Shown here piece by piece: positions 44,520 to 55,359 of a DNA stretch of 64,000 nt. The position numbers and the translations under genes are program-made. The DNA is from Polyangia bacterium (GTDB taxonomy: Bacteria > Myxococcota_A > Polyangia > Nannocystales > Nannocystaceae). Under the pieces are notes generated by a model. It searched no databases. It had not been told where the DNA came from and saw nothing but the letters and a program-made list of their open reading frames with translations. Positions within the stretch are counted from its first letter, which is position 1, and the number at the start of each line of letters is the position of its first letter. The stretch spans positions 62,001 to 126,000 of the forward strand of contig JAUIFF010000002.1 in the NCBI GenBank assembly GCA_030429545.1, given 5' to 3'.

Positions 44520-44799
44520 CTCGGGGCGCGGCGGGACGCGACATTGTACATACAATCAGCTGCTCGCAGTGGCAGGCTAGGTAGTCCGTGGTTTTCTCTC
44601 GGTCCCTCGCGACGAAGATTTGGGTGCGTCTCGCAGCGAAAACCCTGTACTGGGGCTACTGTAAAATTCATGGGGCTCAACATCGGTAAAAATCGGCACC
44701 GGAGGCGTCGTGTCGAAAAAATCCACGGGCTAGATTCGCGCCAAAAAAACTTGGCCAGTGCGGGAACCGAACACCCGGGGTCGGCAACTTCGGGTGTAG
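44520..44799. other. 280-bp intergenic region, possibly structured
   Basis: No gene is seen. The region starts with the 14-bp dyad ATTGTACATACAAT (44543-44556). An imperfect outer inverted repeat is visible: TAGTCCGTGGTTTTC near 44585 against GAAAAAATCCACGGGCTA near 44713. The AAAATCCACGGG word also occurs in the repeat arms near 21290. Confidence 0.4.
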
Positions 44800-45843
44800 A
44801 TGAAGACCTCTCACCTTTCCCTTGGCGCCCTTGTAGCTCTGTGTACACTCATGCCCGCCTGTGAGCCCCCGGATGCGGATGGCCTCGTTGTGTTTGGCGA
44901 GGGTGACGGGATCGTTGTCTCGGACGACGACGAAGCCGAGATGGACGATGGGCAGGAGCCTGAAGAGCCAGGTGAAGAGCCAGACGACGGACCAGACGAC
45001 GGGTCAGACTCCGAGCCAGACGCCGACGACCTGCCGACACTGCCAGCGCTTTCGCATGCACAGTTGATCGAGCGCGCCAACGCGATCAAAGCGGTTCACG
45101 CAAACGACCCCCTCATCCAAAATCCGGTGTTGTTTGCTGGGATTGCCCGGGCCGAAACCGGGCTTGCCCACTGCTACGACGAGTACACGGGCGTTAAATG
45201 TGCCGGGTACTATTCAGCCAGCGCCTGCGGAGGCGGGGTGATCTTGGCCGGCGGATGGGACGGCACCTGCGAACAGGGTGGGCTGGGGATGTTTCAGTTC
45301 GACAACGGCACCCAGTGGGAGACACGTAATTTTTGGCTCCACACGGGCATGTGGCCACTCGACAATCGCCGGACCCACGACGTTGCCGACCTCCACGGCA
45401 ACATTCGTGCCTCGATCGACTTTGTCCTGTTCAAGGCCTGGTACTCCGACTTTACGCCCTACTTCAGCAGCACCCAGGCGATGTACGACTGGGTCAACTC
45501 GATTCGCCCGGTCGCCGGCGACCCAGACTTTGAGCATTGGCTCGGGTTTTTGGCCTACAACTACAACGGCCATTCGCCCTACACCTCGGGTTGGTACGCG
45601 GTCAAAGACAAGTACCGCAATGCAACCCTTTCGATATACAACGATCTCGGCGGCGACAGCTTTTGGTATGGAGCCTCGCCCCAGCCGTGCGCGCCCGAGG
45701 GCGGACTTTGGTGTGGTGGCAACGGCGTGCCAGGTGACCCAAACACCCTCTACGTGTGCTCTGGGGGGCAGTTAAAGGTTGCCGAGTACTGTTACACGGG
45801 GTGTTACTACGCACCGGCGGGCTACCAAGATTACTGCTACTAG
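44800..45843 (+). CDS. Lipoprotein with lysozyme-fold-like domain and Cys-rich tail
   Basis: The protein has 347 residues. The signal peptide ends CTLMPAC (lipid Cys at 21), followed by an acidic linker (many Asp/Glu/Gly repeats) to about residue 80. The central ~200 residues look like a lysozyme-like fold: a Glu in FAGIARAETGL at the position of the catalytic Glu, and GGLGMFQFDNGTQ where lytic transglycosylases have their conserved GLMQ-type motif. It ends in a ~50-residue Cys-rich module (CAPEGGLWCGG, YVCSGG, YCYTGCYY) that may bind glycan. Peptidoglycan or chitin cleavage at the cell surface is a reasonable guess. It sits between the TonB receptor and the beta-helix lipoprotein. Confidence 0.72.
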   Translation: MKTSHLSLGALVALCTLMPACEPPDADGLVVFGEGDGIVVSDDDEAEMDDGQEPEEPGEEPDDGPDDGSDSEPDADDLPTLPALSHAQLIERANAIKAVHANDPLIQNPVLFAGIARAETGLAHCYDEYTGVKCAGYYSASACGGGVILAGGWDGTCEQGGLGMFQFDNGTQWETRNFWLHTGMWPLDNRRTHDVADLHGNIRASIDFVLFKAWYSDFTPYFSSTQAMYDWVNSIRPVAGDPDFEHWLGFLAYNYNGHSPYTSGWYAVKDKYRNATLSIYNDLGGDSFWYGASPQPCAPEGGLWCGGNGVPGDPNTLYVCSGGQLKVAEYCYTGCYYAPAGYQDYCY

Positions 45844-45884
45844 CAGCTCTAGACTGTACGTCGGCAGTCCCTCGGACAGAACTT

Positions 45885-45896
45885 CAGACCAATAAA
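45885..45896 (+). promoter_or_regulatory. CAGACCAATAAA word before beta-helix lipoprotein
   Basis: This copy is identical to 41041-41052. Here it also forms part of a short dyad (GACCA...TGGTC). It lies ~162 bp before the start at 46059. Confidence 0.35.
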
Positions 45897-46058
45897 TCTG
45901 GTCGTTGGGACACGCGATGTGAGTCGACGCTGTGAGTCCTGAGATCCGGGCGTGACGCTTGTTGCACGAGCGTCACCGAGTCTTGGCTGCTGCGTCACTT
46001 GCGGGCCCTACAACCGCGCTGCGCCAACAGCTCGCGCAGACATCAAAGGGTCCACACC

Positions 46059-47372
46059 ATGCACGCACAACTTCTCCGCAAACTTTTTTTGATGGCCTTG
46101 CCCATTTGTTTGGCGACAGGCTGCGATTCCGGGTCCGAGACCGGTTCTGAGTCGGACTCTGGCAACGAAACCGGTAACAACGGCGACTGCGTCGAGAACG
46201 AGGAAATCTCGGGCAGCATCTCCGAGGATACAACCTGGTCCTGCAACAAGGTGCTCGCCGATATCGTCACGGTGGACGAGGGTGTGACCCTCACCGTCGA
46301 TCCCGGCGTGACCGTGCTCGGCAAATCCGGCAGTGCCCTGGTCGTCAAGCGCGGCGGCAAGTTGATCGCCGACGGCACAGCCGACGCACCGATCGTGTTC
46401 ACCTCGAGCCAGCCCGAGGGCAGCCGTGCCCGCGGCGACTGGGGCGGGATCGTGCTGTTGGGCGAAGCCACCAACAACTTGCCCAATAGCGAAGGCCAGC
46501 CCGAGGGCCTCGAAGGTAGCTACGTCTACGGCGGCAGCGATGACAGCTCCTCCTGCGGCACCCTGCGCTACGCCCGGGTCGAGTTTGCCGGCTACGAGCT
46601 GACCACCGACAACGAGCTCAACGGCATCACGTTTTACTCCTGCGGCACGGGGACGACCGTCGAGTATGTGCAGGTACACATGGGTGCCGACGACGGCCTC
46701 GAGATGTTCGGTGGCACGTTCGATGCCCACCACATTGTCGTGACCGGTGCGCTCGACGATTCACTCGACATGGATCAGGGGTATCGCGGCAACCTGCAAC
46801 ACATCTTTGTCCAGCAAGACCCGACGATCGGCAACTACGCCTTTGAAATTTCCAACCAGGGTGCCGACCTGAACGCCACGCCGCGCACCTATCCGCGGAT
46901 CGCCAACGCAACCCTGATTGGTGCCGGGGGCGACAACTCGACCAAGAGCGCCGGTATCCTCCTCAAGGAGGGGGCCGCAGGCGAGTTCTACAACATCGTC
47001 TACACCAACTTTTACCGGGCGGCGGTTGAGCTCACCCACGGGGCCACCGAGACGCAAGCGACGGACAGCAACATCACGTTCGACAACAGCTTGTTTTTCA
47101 ACAACGCGCTGGCCAGCGACGCCGACCTGTTTGCCACCGACCCCGAGTCGACCTTTGACCTCCAGGGTTTTGTCGAGGGCTTCACCAACATGTTTGACGT
47201 CGACCCGATGCTCGGTTCGACCGCGTGGGGCTCCCCCAACATCCTGCCCGACCCAGCTTCACCGGCATTGTCCGCCGCAGCGCCGCCGTCGGGCTTTGAG
47301 GCCAGCCCGTACATCGGAGCAGCGCACGACGTCAGCTGGATCGACGGCTGGACCACCTTCGCACCCAACTAA
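46059..47372 (+). CDS. Secreted right-handed beta-helix lipoprotein
   Basis: The protein has 437 residues from the ATG at 46059; the upstream in-frame start at 45999 gives no signal peptide. The signal ends LATGC (lipid Cys at 22), with a short Ser/Glu/Gly/Thr linker. The rest is a beta-helix-type protein with the blocks ARGDWGGIVLLGEATNN, GTLRYARVEFAG, ELNGITFYSCGTGTTVEYVQV, DDGLEMFGGTFDAHHIVV and DDSLDMDQGYRGNLQHIFV. From memory, this conserved family is widespread in Bacteroidota and Proteobacteria and is typically encoded next to TonB-dependent receptors, which fits its place here. Its role is unknown; a substrate-presenting partner of the receptor is plausible. A strong terminator follows. 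Confidence 0.83.
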   Translation: MHAQLLRKLFLMALPICLATGCDSGSETGSESDSGNETGNNGDCVENEEISGSISEDTTWSCNKVLADIVTVDEGVTLTVDPGVTVLGKSGSALVVKRGGKLIADGTADAPIVFTSSQPEGSRARGDWGGIVLLGEATNNLPNSEGQPEGLEGSYVYGGSDDSSSCGTLRYARVEFAGYELTTDNELNGITFYSCGTGTTVEYVQVHMGADDGLEMFGGTFDAHHIVVTGALDDSLDMDQGYRGNLQHIFVQQDPTIGNYAFEISNQGADLNATPRTYPRIANATLIGAGGDNSTKSAGILLKEGAAGEFYNIVYTNFYRAAVELTHGATETQATDSNITFDNSLFFNNALASDADLFATDPESTFDLQGFVEGFTNMFDVDPMLGSTAWGSPNILPDPASPALSAAAPPSGFEASPYIGAAHDVSWIDGWTTFAPN

Positions 47373-47395
47373 GAATTTTTGTCCCTTCTCGTCTG

Positions 47396-47422
47396 CGCCA
47401 GGTGCTTGCACCTGGCGTTTTT
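47396..47422 (+). terminator. Rho-independent terminator
   Basis: A perfect stem, CGCCAGGTGC with GCACCTGGCG around a TT loop, is followed by TTTTT. It lies 24 bp past the stop of the beta-helix lipoprotein and closes the TonB module. Confidence 0.92.
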
Positions 47423-47652
47423 AATGGTTGTGTATACATGATCATCTGGGCAAAAGCGTGCGGCAGTTGTGACCAAGTCGTGATGTAAACATGTCCAAAT
47501 GTTCATGTCATCGATCTAACCTCGATGTCATGCTCGCGTTTTGCGGGCTTAGCGGAGGTGCGGATGGGATGGCGCAGCATTTCGAGCATGCGGCGGGCAA
47601 TAACAACCAGCGTCTAGGCCGACCTCGCGTGATAGGCTTGGCGATTGCTGCT

Positions 47653-48021
47653 ATGGAACATTCGTATGGGCTCAAGACAGGTTTTCGGGTTTTCTTTTGG
47701 AGTTTTGGAGTGCTCACCCTGCCGCTGTTTTTGATGGGCCTGTTTTTTATCATCATGGTGATCAAGGCCTACGCCAAGGTCGACGACGAGGGTGTCGAGT
47801 ACTGGTGGGTGACGACCAAGCGGCTGCGTTGGGACGAAATAGGGGCGTTGCAGTGGGCCCGCCCGAGTGGCGTGTTGGGGGCGGCGATGCGGCCATTGCA
47901 GATCACGCGCGATAACGGAAAAAACGTGATCTTGCCGGTCGGTACGTTCGTCGGCGAGCAGGCCCTGATCGATGCCCTCTCGCGGCGCACCCAGCTAGAG
48001 ATCACCAGCTGGCGAGACTGA
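47653..48021 (+). CDS. Small membrane protein with PH-like domain
   Basis: The protein has 122 residues from the ATG at 47653 (MEHSYGLK). A helical hairpin or long membrane segment spans residues ~10-40 (FRVFFWSFGVLTLPLFLMGLF). A ~75-residue beta-rich part follows (VDDEGVEYWWVTTKRLRWDEIGALQW) that looks like the bacterial PH-domain families anchored to membranes. Function is unknown. It is 60 bp before the P450 gene on the same strand. Confidence 0.65.
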   Translation: MEHSYGLKTGFRVFFWSFGVLTLPLFLMGLFFIIMVIKAYAKVDDEGVEYWWVTTKRLRWDEIGALQWARPSGVLGAAMRPLQITRDNGKNVILPVGTFVGEQALIDALSRRTQLEITSWRD

Positions 48022-48080
48022 GTGTAACTGCAAGTTTTTGGATCGTTGTCAGGAGTGCCCAGCTGGGTTAGCCTGCGCTG

Positions 48081-49418
48081 ATGACTGACGACCAGCAGGA
48101 GAGTCGACCTCCGCCAGGGGCCAAGGGTCTTCCGCGCATCGGCGAGACGCTTGCGTTTTTGCGTGACCCGGGGAAGTTCTACCTGCGCAAGCGCGAACAG
48201 TACGGCGAGGTGTTTGCCTCAAATGTGCTGGGCATGCGACTTGTGAGTCTCGTTGGTCGGGGCGCCAACCGCTGGATTTTTGCCGGCGAAGACAAGTACT
48301 TGCAAAACCAATGGCCCAAGGCGATCCGGCGGCTACTCGGGGCTCAGAGCCTGTCGATGATTTCTGGCGAGGCCCACCGCGGGCGTCGCCGGTTGTTGGC
48401 ACCACATTTTTCCCGGGCAGGGCTTTTAGGCCAGGTTCCGGCGATCGCCGAGGTTGTCACCGCCCACTTTGACCGCTGGGTGCAGATTCCGGGCGAGACA
48501 CGAGCGGTTGCCCAGTACAAGGCCATGGCGTTTGAGATCGCCGCCCGCTACCTGTTTGGCGACCCGGGCGCGGTTGGGCTCGACCTCGCCACCCTGTCGC
48601 AGGATTTCGACACCTGGGTTGCCGGGATGTTTTCGCCGATTGCGGTGCGGGTGCCTCTCACACCATTTGCCCGGGCCATGTCGGCGCGCAAGCGGTTGTT
48701 TGCGGCCTTCTCGCAGGCGGTGCAACAGGCCGCCAGTGCAGACCTCGAAGGTGACGATGTGATGCGCACGTTGCTGCGTGTGCGCGACGACAACGGCCAG
48801 CCACTCGGGAACGACGTGGTTGTCGACGAGCTGCAGCTGCTGATGTTTGCCGGGCATGACACCACGGTGACAAGCCTGACGAACCTGATGGTCCACCTTT
48901 CCCTGCATAAAGATGTTTATACAAAAGTCTGTAACGAGCAGGACGCACTCGCCGGCGAACCACTCACCGCCGATACCCTGCGCAAGATGGTCTACACCGA
49001 GCAGGTCATCAACGAGAGTATGCGGGTGATTCCACCGATCGGCGGGGCCTTTCGCCAGATGATCCGCGACACCGAGTTTGCCGGGTTCACCATTCCCAAG
49101 GGGTGGAGTGTTTCGGTCAACCCCGGCATCAGCCACAGCGACCCCGAGGTTTGGGAAGATCCGGAGGTGTTCGACCCAGACCGTTGGGGCCCCGACCGCG
49201 CCGAGCACAAAAAAGCTCCGTTGGCGTTTATTCCGTTCGGCGGGGGGCCGCGGATCTGTCTCGGTCAGCACTTTGCCATGTTCGAGATGAAAGTTGTACT
49301 TGCACTTTTGGTGCGAGGTTACACGTGGAGGCTCGTGCCAGGGCAAGACCTCGACTACCGGATGATCCCGTTTCCGCGGCCCAAAAGCGGCTTGCGCGTG
49401 TTGCTCAAACAGCGCTGA
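48081..49418 (+). CDS. Cytochrome P450
   Basis: The protein has 445 residues. The I-helix oxygen-binding motif is AGHDTTVTSL, the K-helix ExxR is ESMR, and the heme loop is FGGGPRICLGQHFA with the thiolate Cys at about residue 393. There is no membrane anchor, so it is a soluble bacterial-type P450 needing external ferredoxin and reductase, neither of which is encoded nearby. The substrate is unknown. The sequence style (long N-terminal PPPGAKGLPRIGET) is close to P450s acting on lipids, sterols or polyketides in myxobacteria. It converges with the roadblock gene, leaving 9 bp. Confidence 0.96.
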   Translation: MTDDQQESRPPPGAKGLPRIGETLAFLRDPGKFYLRKREQYGEVFASNVLGMRLVSLVGRGANRWIFAGEDKYLQNQWPKAIRRLLGAQSLSMISGEAHRGRRRLLAPHFSRAGLLGQVPAIAEVVTAHFDRWVQIPGETRAVAQYKAMAFEIAARYLFGDPGAVGLDLATLSQDFDTWVAGMFSPIAVRVPLTPFARAMSARKRLFAAFSQAVQQAASADLEGDDVMRTLLRVRDDNGQPLGNDVVVDELQLLMFAGHDTTVTSLTNLMVHLSLHKDVYTKVCNEQDALAGEPLTADTLRKMVYTEQVINESMRVIPPIGGAFRQMIRDTEFAGFTIPKGWSVSVNPGISHSDPEVWEDPEVFDPDRWGPDRAEHKKAPLAFIPFGGGPRICLGQHFAMFEMKVVLALLVRGYTWRLVPGQDLDYRMIPFPRPKSGLRVLLKQR

Positions 49419-49427
49419 GCAGCGCGA

Positions 49428-49793
49428 CTACACCTCGAGGTCCTGTTCGAGGTACTGCAGCTTGCGTCGGGCCAACGCCAGGTTGCCGGTTGAACGTTCA
49501 ATGACCACATAAAAGAAGATCCCGGGAATGTGATGGACCGGCCGCAGGATGTGGTAGGCGTGGCCCAGGGTGACGAGCACATCCTCGATCGTATCGTTGA
49601 TCCTGAGGTCCCCGAGGGTGCGTTTGATCGCCTTGAGGATTTCGGAGTTGCCGGCAGCGGCGATTTCGAGGTCAAGGGCGGCTGTTTTGCCCGCAGTGGC
49701 AAGCACCATCCCGCTTTCACTATCGACAATCATCGCACCCAGTGCACCTTGGATTTGCAGTGCATTCTCGACTTGTAGTTGAGCATTTGCCAT
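49428..49793 (-). CDS. Roadblock/LC7-like protein
   Basis: The protein has 121 residues. Its pattern of a helix, strands and a long helix, with GALGAMIVDSESGMVLATAG opening the beta sheet and FFYVVIERSTGNLALARRKLQYLE closing it, matches the roadblock/LC7 family, small dimeric regulators that often act on Ras-like GTPases (MglB for MglA in myxobacteria). No GTPase gene is nearby. It is transcribed toward the P450, giving a partial parallel to actinobacterial conservons, which combine roadblock, GTPase and P450 genes. Confidence 0.75.
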   Translation of the reverse strand: MANAQLQVENALQIQGALGAMIVDSESGMVLATAGKTAALDLEIAAAGNSEILKAIKRTLGDLRINDTIEDVLVTLGHAYHILRPVHHIPGIFFYVVIERSTGNLALARRKLQYLEQDLEV

Positions 49794-49914
49794 GTCTCAG
49801 CTTCAACAAAAACGACGTAGGCTCCAAATGCAAAAGGGTCTGTCGAATTGCGAAGCGATTGCGTCAACGGCTTTGTTTGCTTTGAATGTACATAATTCTT
49901 AACGATATTTGTGT

Positions 49915-51501
49915 CTACAAAGATGGTTGGGAATTTTTTCTGGTTTGCGGAATTTTACCGGGAGCAGAAGTTTGCGCAGTTGGTAAATGTAGATACTTGG
50001 GGAGAATGCGGGTGACGATCCGCTGGGCGTGGTCGGGGACACCGACCACCCGTATTTGGCCAATGTCGACACTCTCAAACAGCTCGCGTAGGGCGAGCAC
50101 GCCGGTGAGGTCGATGCGGCCAACGGCCTGCAGGTCGACCACAAGCACCTCAATGTCGGGTCGGTTTGCCAGGTGAGTCGCCATTGCCTGTCGCAGCTTT
50201 GGGGCCGAGGCAAACCACACTACGCCACTGGGACTCAGGGTGAGGCTGTCCCCGCAGCAGTTGGCCCGGACTTCGACCGCCTGCTCGCGCCAGGCGTGAA
50301 CGGCAACAGCGATGCCAATCCCCGAAATAATTGCATACTCAATATGTGGGGCCCACAGCAGGGTGAGGATGAAGGTCGCGTAGCCAACAAGGGCCTGTGC
50401 CGGAGATTGCCGCCACAGCAGGAGCAGCGGGCCAGGCTTGAGCAGCCCGAGCACAGCACCGATGACGATCGCACCGAGGATTGCCCGCGGAAGCGTTTGC
50501 AAGAGCTCACCAAACGGGAGAAATACCAGGACCGTCAGGCCTGTCACGGCGCCGGCAAGCCGGGTTTTGGCTCCGGCGAGGCGGTTGAGTGCACTGCGAG
50601 AAAATGAACCGCCAACCGGAAATCCGGAGGCGAGCCCGGCCGCGAGGTTGGCCAGCCCCTGGCTGATAAACTCGCGATTGGGGTTCCACGGCCGACCCGA
50701 ACGCTCGGCGTAGGTCTGCGCGATCGAGGCAACTTCGGCAAATCCGACAACGGCGATCACCGCCCCACTGACCAACACCTCGCCGACGCGGCTCCACGGC
50801 AGGTCGAGGCTCAGCGGGGGAAACACAACATCGGGTATGGGGCCTAGCGTGGGCCCCTGGTAGCCAAACAGGTGACCGAGGACAAGCCCGCCGACAACCG
50901 CACACAACACCCCCGGAAAAAGTGCATGTACACGTCGACCGCCGATCATCAATATCAGCGTGAGGCCCGTGAGCCCGAGGGAAAACATGTCCCAATGTTG
51001 GGGTTGAGCGAGTGCATCGAGCGCCCGGGCAAGCACGCTGTCACCCACACCCACAATCCCGAGGGCGGCCGGGACCTGTGAGGCCAGGATCAACAGGCCC
51101 GCGGCTGCGGTAAACCCCCGGAGCACGGGTTGGCTCAACAGGTAACTGACCACACCAGCCCGCAGCAGGCCAATGAGCGTGCGAAACACACCAACCGCGA
51201 GGGCGAGCAGGGCTGCGAGGCCGATGTAGGCTTGGCTGCCGGGTTCCGCAATTGTGGTAAGTGCACCGAATGCGAGGAGGCTCGTGAGTGCGGTCGGTCC
51301 GGTTTGGACGAACGGCGAGGAGGCGCAGATCGCAGCGAACATCAATGGCAGGCCGGCGGCATAGAGCCCGTGGTGGGCGGGCACCCCGGCGAGCTCGGCA
51401 TAGGCCATCGCCTGGGGAATCAGGACAAGTGCAACCGAAAAGCCCGCGAGCAGGTCGGTCGCTGACAGGCGAAACGGGCCAGGTGTGGTGGCTGTGGTCA
51501 C
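49915..51501 (-). CDS. SulP-family anion transporter with STAS domain (first copy)
   Basis: The protein has 528 residues from a GTG that overlaps the TorD stop as GTGA. About eleven to twelve helices begin with ATDLLAGFSVALVLIPQAMAYAELAGVPAHHGLYAAGLP, the SulP signature region. A C-terminal STAS domain (WFASAPKLRQAM, VLVVDLQAVGRIDLTGVLAL) follows. SulP proteins carry sulfate, bicarbonate or related anions. As the last gene of the sulfur operon it probably moves sulfate or sulfite, an inference from context. Confidence 0.93.
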   Translation of the reverse strand: MTTATTPGPFRLSATDLLAGFSVALVLIPQAMAYAELAGVPAHHGLYAAGLPLMFAAICASSPFVQTGPTALTSLLAFGALTTIAEPGSQAYIGLAALLALAVGVFRTLIGLLRAGVVSYLLSQPVLRGFTAAAGLLILASQVPAALGIVGVGDSVLARALDALAQPQHWDMFSLGLTGLTLILMIGGRRVHALFPGVLCAVVGGLVLGHLFGYQGPTLGPIPDVVFPPLSLDLPWSRVGEVLVSGAVIAVVGFAEVASIAQTYAERSGRPWNPNREFISQGLANLAAGLASGFPVGGSFSRSALNRLAGAKTRLAGAVTGLTVLVFLPFGELLQTLPRAILGAIVIGAVLGLLKPGPLLLLWRQSPAQALVGYATFILTLLWAPHIEYAIISGIGIAVAVHAWREQAVEVRANCCGDSLTLSPSGVVWFASAPKLRQAMATHLANRPDIEVLVVDLQAVGRIDLTGVLALRELFESVDIGQIRVVGVPDHAQRIVTRILPKYLHLPTAQTSAPGKIPQTRKNSQPSL

Positions 51502-52418
51502 AGAGCTTCGGCGGGTACGTCGGTGGTCGCCCGGTTCTCACCAGCGAGGCGAATGGAGGCGAGATGGTGAAGGGTCGTGCGAAGCCGCGGGGCCCACGGG
51601 CAATCAGGGTGGCGAGTGGCGAGCACCTGCTCCCAAAGCGCTGCGAGTTGTTCGCACACGGCGGTCAAGCTACCGAACCTCGCAGCCGACCGCAGTAGGT
51701 TTCGCAGCAATAAAGCGCGCCCGCCAAAACCACACGGGAGTTGTAGGCGACGGGCCAAACTAGCGAGGTCGTGGCGACTCAAAAACACGCCAGTGGCCAG
51801 CGGGGTCAACAGGTGGTCGGCAATGTCCGCGAGCGTGGTTTGCGGGCTTTGCAGGTCGAGTGTTGGCGCCGGCGGTAGGTCGAGCAGCTGCGCGCTCGCA
51901 AGACCTTGCCTGTGCAAATAAATTGTGTCGCGCACAAGACAGGCAAACGCAGCCGACACCGGCCGCTGGCAGCGAACCACGGCATCGGTCCACACCGAGA
52001 TCCACGACGCGAGGTAGTTGAGCAATTGTTGTTGACCTGCGAGGTTGTGCGCGCGGCAAAGGGACGCGAGGACGCGGAGGATGTTCGCGAGGTGTTCGGG
52101 CTCGGGCTCAGGCTCATCTGGGCCCGGCCCGCAGCCAAATTGCGCATACAAGTTGATCAGCCGGCGGTCGTGCCCAACCTGGGTTTCGGGCGAGAGGTAC
52201 ACTCCGGAGTAGGGGTACACGCAGTAGCCAAACACATGCTCATGCTCGGCCCAAAGTGCATCGCGGTCTGCGTGGGTATCGCGGGGCTCGGCGAGGGCGG
52301 CCGCCAGCGTCGAGCTGGCCCGGGCCTGGGCCAATACGGCGGGGGTAGGGCCGTCGCGCAGGAAGTCCGAAAAGAATGTGTATGCAAGCTGATGCGCACG
52401 AGCGAGTTGGGCCTGCAT
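51498..52418 (-). CDS. TorD-family molybdoenzyme chaperone
   Basis: The protein has 306 residues from the ATG at 52418, chosen because it lies 7 bp after the Mo-enzyme stop and opens MQAQLARAHQLAYTFFSDFLRDGP. The region LWAEHEHVFGYCVYPYSGVYLSPE is the family core (acidic-His segment and YPYxSVY-like segment). It is mostly helical, as expected. TorD-like proteins hold the molybdenum catalytic subunit until cofactor is inserted; the client is surely the preceding gene product. At 306 residues it is longer than TorD (~200), and the C-terminal ~120 residues are unassigned. The stop overlaps the SulP start. Confidence 0.85.
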   Translation of the reverse strand: MQAQLARAHQLAYTFFSDFLRDGPTPAVLAQARASSTLAAALAEPRDTHADRDALWAEHEHVFGYCVYPYSGVYLSPETQVGHDRRLINLYAQFGCGPGPDEPEPEPEHLANILRVLASLCRAHNLAGQQQLLNYLASWISVWTDAVVRCQRPVSAAFACLVRDTIYLHRQGLASAQLLDLPPAPTLDLQSPQTTLADIADHLLTPLATGVFLSRHDLASLARRLQLPCGFGGRALLLRNLLRSAARFGSLTAVCEQLAALWEQVLATRHPDCPWAPRLRTTLHHLASIRLAGENRATTDVPAEAL

Positions 52419-52425
52419 GAAAATC

Positions 52426-55355
<2,930 letters not shown>

Positions 55356-55359
<4 letters not shown>

